Below, in pieces: positions 60,292-64,000 of a stretch of DNA of 64,000 nt. The position numbers and the translations under genes were made by a program. A model generated the notes under the pieces. The model was not told the DNA's origin and searched no databases. It was given only the letters and a program-made list of their open reading frames with translations. Every line of letters begins with the position of its first letter. Position 1 is the stretch's first letter. The stretch is from Bizionia saleffrena. Lineage in GTDB: Bacteria > Bacteroidota > Bacteroidia > Flavobacteriales > Flavobacteriaceae. The stretch lies in contig NZ_VSKM01000001.1 in NCBI RefSeq assembly GCF_008086175.1, positions 62,001 through 126,000 of the forward strand, written 5' to 3'.

Positions 60292-60385
60292 CGTGCAAAA
60301 GTAATACTTAGCGTTGAGCTTTGAGTGATAATAAACATAGATTTTAGCACTATAATTTAACGTTATCTATAAATCGTTGTTCACA

Positions 60386-61327
60386 TTATAAATTAACAAC
60401 GTTAGCTTTAGCTTTTTCGAATTCTGCAACCATATCTTCTACAATGGTTGCTACTGGTTTAATATCGTGAATGAGTCCTGATATTTGACCTATTTCTAAT
60501 TCACCATCCTCTAAGTCTCCTTCAAACATTCCTTTTTTAGCTCGAGCACGCCCTAATAGTTTTACTAAATCGTCTACCGATGGCGAGGATTTATACAATT
60601 CTTGAAGCTCGTTATAAAACTTATTTTTTATTAATCGTACGGGTGCTAATTCTTTTAACGTTAATTGCGTATCACCTTCTTTAGCAGTGACCACAACCTC
60701 TTTAAATTTTTGATGTGCTGACGATTCTTCGCTGGCCACAAAACGACTTCCCACTTGTACAGCGTCGGCACCAAGTACCATACACGCCAACATTGCCTTA
60801 CCAGAAGCAATACCGCCAGCGGCAATTAACGGAATTTGTAACTGTTCTTTCACCATTGGTATTAGCGTTAGCGTTGTTGTTTCATCACGACCATTATGTC
60901 CGCCGGCTTCAAAACCTTCGGCTACAATAGCATCGACACCCGCCTCTTGAGATTTTAATGCAAATTTTACGCTGCTTACCACGTGCACAACAGTAATACC
61001 GCGTTCTTGTAACCATTTGGTCCACGTTTTAGGATTTCCCGCCGATGTAAAAACAATCTTTACCCCTTCCTCCACTATAATATCCATTATTTCGGTAATG
61101 TTGGGGTACAACATTGGCACGTTAACTCCAAACGGTTTATCGGTAGCTTTTTTACATTTCTGAATGTGTTCGCGTAACACTTCCGGATACATACTCCCAG
61201 CACCTATAAGTCCTAAAATCCCTGAATTACTCGCAGCTGAAGCTAATTTCCAGCCGCTATTCCAAATCATCCCTGCTTGAATTATTGGATACTTTATATT
61301 AAATAGTTGTGTGATTCTATTTTCCAA
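60386..61327 (-). CDS. NAD(P)H-dependent flavin oxidoreductase (nitronate monooxygenase / FabK-like family)
   Basis: 313 residues, a TIM-barrel FMN enzyme. 'LFNIKYPIIQAGMIWNSGWK', 'SGILGLIGAGSMYPEVLREH', 'DAIVAEGFEAGGHNGRDETT' and 'IPLIAAGGIASGKAMLACMV' with 'LGADAVQVGSRFVASEES' are the phosphate- and FMN-binding motifs. The family includes nitronate monooxygenases, which detoxify nitronates, and FabK-type enoyl-ACP reductases. The motif GGHNGR is shared by both, so the exact reaction stays open. It stands alone between the MATE and subtilase genes with gaps of about 90 bp. Confidence 0.85.
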   Translation of the reverse strand: MENRITQLFNIKYPIIQAGMIWNSGWKLASAASNSGILGLIGAGSMYPEVLREHIQKCKKATDKPFGVNVPMLYPNITEIMDIIVEEGVKIVFTSAGNPKTWTKWLQERGITVVHVVSSVKFALKSQEAGVDAIVAEGFEAGGHNGRDETTTLTLIPMVKEQLQIPLIAAGGIASGKAMLACMVLGADAVQVGSRFVASEESSAHQKFKEVVVTAKEGDTQLTLKELAPVRLIKNKFYNELQELYKSSPSVDDLVKLLGRARAKKGMFEGDLEDGELEIGQISGLIHDIKPVATIVEDMVAEFEKAKANVVNL

Positions 61328-61412
61328 ATCTATAGTTTTTTAGTATTATGATTGTGTTCTATGATGGCATAAACCGCTGAAAAAAAAGGTGATTATAGCA
61401 TAATGCTTCAGC

Positions 61413-63026
61413 TTAATTAATTATTAGTTTGATTGTTTTTGAATAGGTTTCAGCTTCAATTTTTAATAGATACATTCCTTTAGAAAACTGTTCGACATTC
61501 AATTTTGATTGTGTTGTATTTATTTTAGCATCTAAAACCTTTCTTCCCAAAACACTATAAAGTTTAATCTGTGCTTTTTTAATTTCGGTAGGTAATTTAA
61601 CGAACACAGTGTGCTTTGCAGGATTAGGATACACCTGAATTTTTGAGGTATTGAAGGTCACTTCTTCCACCGATAATCCGGTTTGTAAAGCCAAAGACAA
61701 ATCGGGAATACCATACCCTAAAAAATAATCGGGAGTAGTGTATTGCGATGCCGATTCTCGAACCAACTGCATTATTTCGGCATTGGTTAGATTGGGCAAT
61801 GCTTCCCATAAACACACCAAACCACCCGCTAAAATAGGCGAACTAAATGAGGTTCCGTTTGCTGTAGATAGGCCACCGCTTTCATTAATAACATAACTGG
61901 CCTGCCCTTGTGCAACAACGTCTGGTTTTAATGTGGGCTGAAACGTACTTCCTACCGAACTAAAACTCGCATACGTACCGTCGGCTTTTACGGCGCCAAT
62001 AGTAAATACACCAGCAGCATCGGCGGGAGCAGCTATTCCGTTAGCCCCCGAATTTCCAGCAGAAGTTACGAGCAACATTCCTTTCTCGAACGCAATATTT
62101 GCGCCTTTTGTAATGTAGGTCGTATTACCGTCTAAGTCGGCATTGGTATGAGAATAATTAGGATTATCGTAGGTTTTATAGCCTAAAGAGGTATTTATAA
62201 CATCGACACCTAAACTGTCGGCGCGTTCGGCGGCTTCTACCCACAAACTTTCTTCAATAGGGTTTTCGGTGGGTGCATTTTCAGAAATAAATAAATAATA
62301 ACTCGCGTCTGGCGCTGTACCTACAAAAGTATTTTCGACGTAACCTGCCATATCACTAAATACTAAGGTACCGTGGTTACTCGTTGTATTGGTGTACACA
62401 TCAGTATCGCGGTTTACGAAATCGTAAGTTCCCAAAATGTTTCCAGCGTTACGAACACGATCAAAACCGGGATTGGTATCCACACTCGGGAAACCAGCAT
62501 CGATAACCGCAACGGTTTTACCTGATCCCGTATAATTGGCCAAATGCAAATCGTCACCATTAAACATTTCAATTTGATTGGCTGCATCACCATAATTAAA
62601 GGTCGTACTGACACTTTCTAATTCAAATTTATTTACGATTGTTTCAACACTCGCCCCCTTAGCGTTCAAATTATTATCTGCAAAAATAATAACATCCACA
62701 AAAGGAAGGGTAGACACTACATTAATATCGGTTTCTAGGCCGCGAACGTGAACGGCATTAAACCATTTTGATTTTGCCAAAACAGTAATTCCTGATTGAT
62801 TTTTTAATTGTGAAATATAATTTTCGTTAACAGGGACATCTCTTTCATCGATACCAATAGAGTGCGCCGCTTTACGATCGATAGCCTTTTGCGTTAAAAT
62901 AGAAATAGGATTTGCTATAGACGTGGCTACATTCTCCTTATCTGTTAAATACACCCAAGCATCTTCTTGCGCATAAATACACAGTTGAAAACATAAAAAA
63001 GTAAGGACTAGTAATTTGTTTTTCAT
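61413..63026 (-). CDS. Secreted S8 subtilisin-like protease with T9SS sorting domain
   Basis: 537 residues from ATG 63026 (MKNKLLVLTF); the ATG at 63047 is set aside because its seven extra residues precede the signal peptide. Signal peptide 1-20, propeptide-like region to about 165, then the S8 domain with Asp176 (VAVIDAGFP), His218 (SNHGTLVFS), Asn325 (SAGNSG) and Ser393 (GTSFSSP), so the triad is intact. The last 75 residues are a type A T9SS sorting domain: 'IQVYPNPAKHTVFVKL', 'IKLYSVLGRKVLDAKI', 'GMYLLKIEAETYSKTIKLII'. It should cross the outer membrane by type IX secretion and be attached or released. It lies 22 bp after mnmA. Confidence 0.94.
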   Translation of the reverse strand: MKNKLLVLTFLCFQLCIYAQEDAWVYLTDKENVATSIANPISILTQKAIDRKAAHSIGIDERDVPVNENYISQLKNQSGITVLAKSKWFNAVHVRGLETDINVVSTLPFVDVIIFADNNLNAKGASVETIVNKFELESVSTTFNYGDAANQIEMFNGDDLHLANYTGSGKTVAVIDAGFPSVDTNPGFDRVRNAGNILGTYDFVNRDTDVYTNTTSNHGTLVFSDMAGYVENTFVGTAPDASYYLFISENAPTENPIEESLWVEAAERADSLGVDVINTSLGYKTYDNPNYSHTNADLDGNTTYITKGANIAFEKGMLLVTSAGNSGANGIAAPADAAGVFTIGAVKADGTYASFSSVGSTFQPTLKPDVVAQGQASYVINESGGLSTANGTSFSSPILAGGLVCLWEALPNLTNAEIMQLVRESASQYTTPDYFLGYGIPDLSLALQTGLSVEEVTFNTSKIQVYPNPAKHTVFVKLPTEIKKAQIKLYSVLGRKVLDAKINTTQSKLNVEQFSKGMYLLKIEAETYSKTIKLIIN

Positions 63027-63048
63027 AAGACTACAGTTAGACTGCAAT

Positions 63049-64000
63049 TTATGAAATAACTCCCGAACCTACTAATTCGTCTTCTAAATACCAGGCTACA
63101 AATTGCCCTTCGGTGATGGCAGATTGTTTATTTTCAAATTCAACATATAAGCCAGCATCGACCTTATGTAAGGTCGCTTTTTCTAAAGCTTGACGGTAAC
63201 GAATTCTTGCTAAGACCTCTAAAGTTTCCCCCGATAGTAATTGTAAATCTTCACGTACCCAATGCAATTCTTCATTCGTTACAAATAAGGCTCTTTTGTA
63301 TAATCCAGGATGTTTTTTACCCTGACCCGTATAAATTGTATTGGTATCTACGTCGGTATCGATAACGAATAACGGTTCTACTTTTCCGCCAACCGATAAG
63401 CCTTTACGTTGACCTTTAGTAAAATAATGAGCCCCTTGATGGGTTCCTACAATTTCGCCGTCGGTTTCTGAATAGTTTATTTTACGTGATAGATATTCAA
63501 GTTCTTCTACTTTAGAGCTGAAGTTGTTTCTCGTGTCTGTATACTCAGAAAATAATTCCGGAATTTCAATAATCTGACCTTGTTTAGGCTTTAATTTCTG
63601 TTGAAGAAATTCTGGCAATCTTACTTTTCCTATAAAACATAACCCTTGAGAGTCTTTTTTATCGGCCGTAATTAAATCGGCTTCTGCCGCAATAGCTCTT
63701 ACTTCTGGCTTTTGTAATTCGCCAATAGGAAATATCGCTTTTGCTAACTGCTCTTGAGATAATTGACATAAGAAATACGACTGATCCTTATTATTATCTT
63801 TTCCGGCCAGTAATTGATAGGTTTCCTTTCCGTTTTCTATAAGCGTTCCTTTACGGCAATAATGACCAGTTGCAACATAATCTGCACCGAGATCTAAAGC
63901 AATTTTCATAAACACATCGAACTTAATCTCTCGATTACACAACACGTCTGGATTTGGCGTTCTTCCCTTTTCATATTCGTTAAACATATAATCTACAATA
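63049..64000 (-). CDS. mnmA: tRNA-specific 2-thiouridylase MnmA, C-terminal part (cut by window edge)
   Basis: The frame continues past the edge (residues IVDY come before the ATG at 63987), so this ATG is internal. Makes 2-thiouridine at wobble position 34 of Lys, Glu and Gln tRNAs. Visible are '[20 protein letters not shown]' with the first catalytic Cys, '[11 protein letters not shown]', '[20 protein letters not shown]', '[17 protein letters not shown]' with the second Cys, and '[17 protein letters not shown]'. The N-terminal PP-loop ATPase motif lies outside the window. Upstream of the T9SS protease in the same direction; no functional link is known. Confidence 0.95.
   Translation of the reverse strand, partial: IVDYMFNEYEKGRTPNPDVLCNREIKFDVFMKIALDLGADYVATGHYCRKGTLIENGKETYQLLAGKDNNKDQSYFLCQLSQEQLAKAIFPIGELQKPEVRAIAAEADLITADKKDSQGLCFIGKVRLPEFLQQKLKPKQGQIIEIPELFSEYTDTRNNFSSKVEELEYLSRKINYSETDGEIVGTHQGAHYFTKGQRKGLSVGGKVEPLFVIDTDVDTNTIYTGQGKKHPGLYKRALFVTNEELHWVREDLQLLSGETLEVLARIRYRQALEKATLHKVDAGLYVEFENKQSAITEGQFVAWYLEDELVGSGVIS

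Noticed and set aside
1-64000. tRNA, rRNA genes, prophage, insertion sequence or replication origin
   Set aside because: No cloverleaf-like sequences, rRNA motifs, transposase or integrase frames, or DnaA-box clusters were seen on reading both strands.

Overview
The window looks like chromosomal DNA of a marine-type Flavobacteriaceae (Bacteroidota). The evidence is low GC, a type IX secretion C-terminal sorting domain on a subtilase, a PorV/PorQ-family protein, a long SecA without the C-terminal zinc motif, a DUF2795 protein of the kind found in this phylum, several TTG starts, and promoters of the Bacteroidota form (TTG, about 19 bp, TAnnTTTG) instead of sigma-70 type. The genus cannot be fixed from sequence alone.

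Layout. 1-4.2 kb: the 3' end of lptB, then a DUF808 membrane protein, phosphatidylserine synthase, a PorV/PorQ-like outer-membrane protein and a DUF4105/Lnb-type membrane protein. 4.4-38.3 kb: one very large surface-polysaccharide locus of about 30 genes, all on the minus strand, read from wza (38.3 kb, behind a good promoter) to a WcaJ-type initiating sugar-phosphate transferase (4.5 kb). In transcription order it holds wza, wzc, an ABC permease (wzm), an ABC ATPase with a C-terminal cargo domain (wzt), two methyltransferases, a run of GT2/GT4 transferases with an FkbM methyltransferase, a nonulosonic-acid cassette (CMP-sugar synthetase fused to a phosphatase, and a NeuB-type synthase), a pyruvyltransferase, more transferases, an O-antigen ligase/polymerase-type protein and the initiating transferase. 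The permease is flanked by two repeat-filled non-coding stretches of about 0.7 kb each: an alternating 94/80-bp tandem array plus a 61-bp array on one side, and a 208-bp direct duplication on the other.

38.4-48 kb: mostly plus-strand housekeeping genes (ABC-F ATPase, methyltransferase, cobalamin adenosyltransferase, DUF2795 protein, SecA, a lipoprotein), with clear hairpin terminators, and a minus-strand M23 peptidase. 48.2-51.5 kb: a three-gene minus-strand operon of sugar nucleotidyltransferase, sugar kinase and GH109-like lipoprotein, which reads as an amino-sugar salvage unit. 51.7-53.4 kb: a DUF2911 protein and MeaB. 53.4-57.4 kb: a divergent module of NAD-dependent epimerase against GT2 / tandem LAB_N protein / GT39, which resembles lipid-A or other lipid-linked glycosylation. 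57.4-64 kb: a non-coding stretch with a possible decayed gene, then a minus-strand run of PAP2 phosphatase, a small acidic protein, a MATE exporter, a flavin-dependent oxidoreductase, a T9SS-sorted subtilase and the 3' part of mnmA.

How it fits together. The large locus should start a glycan on undecaprenyl phosphate, extend it with about 14 transferases, add acidic groups (nonulosonate, pyruvate ketal) and methyl groups, and export it. It has parts of both the Wzm/Wzt route and the Wza/Wzc route and no recognisable Wzx flippase in view, which is the most interesting question here. All functions are read from sequence motifs; no database search was run.
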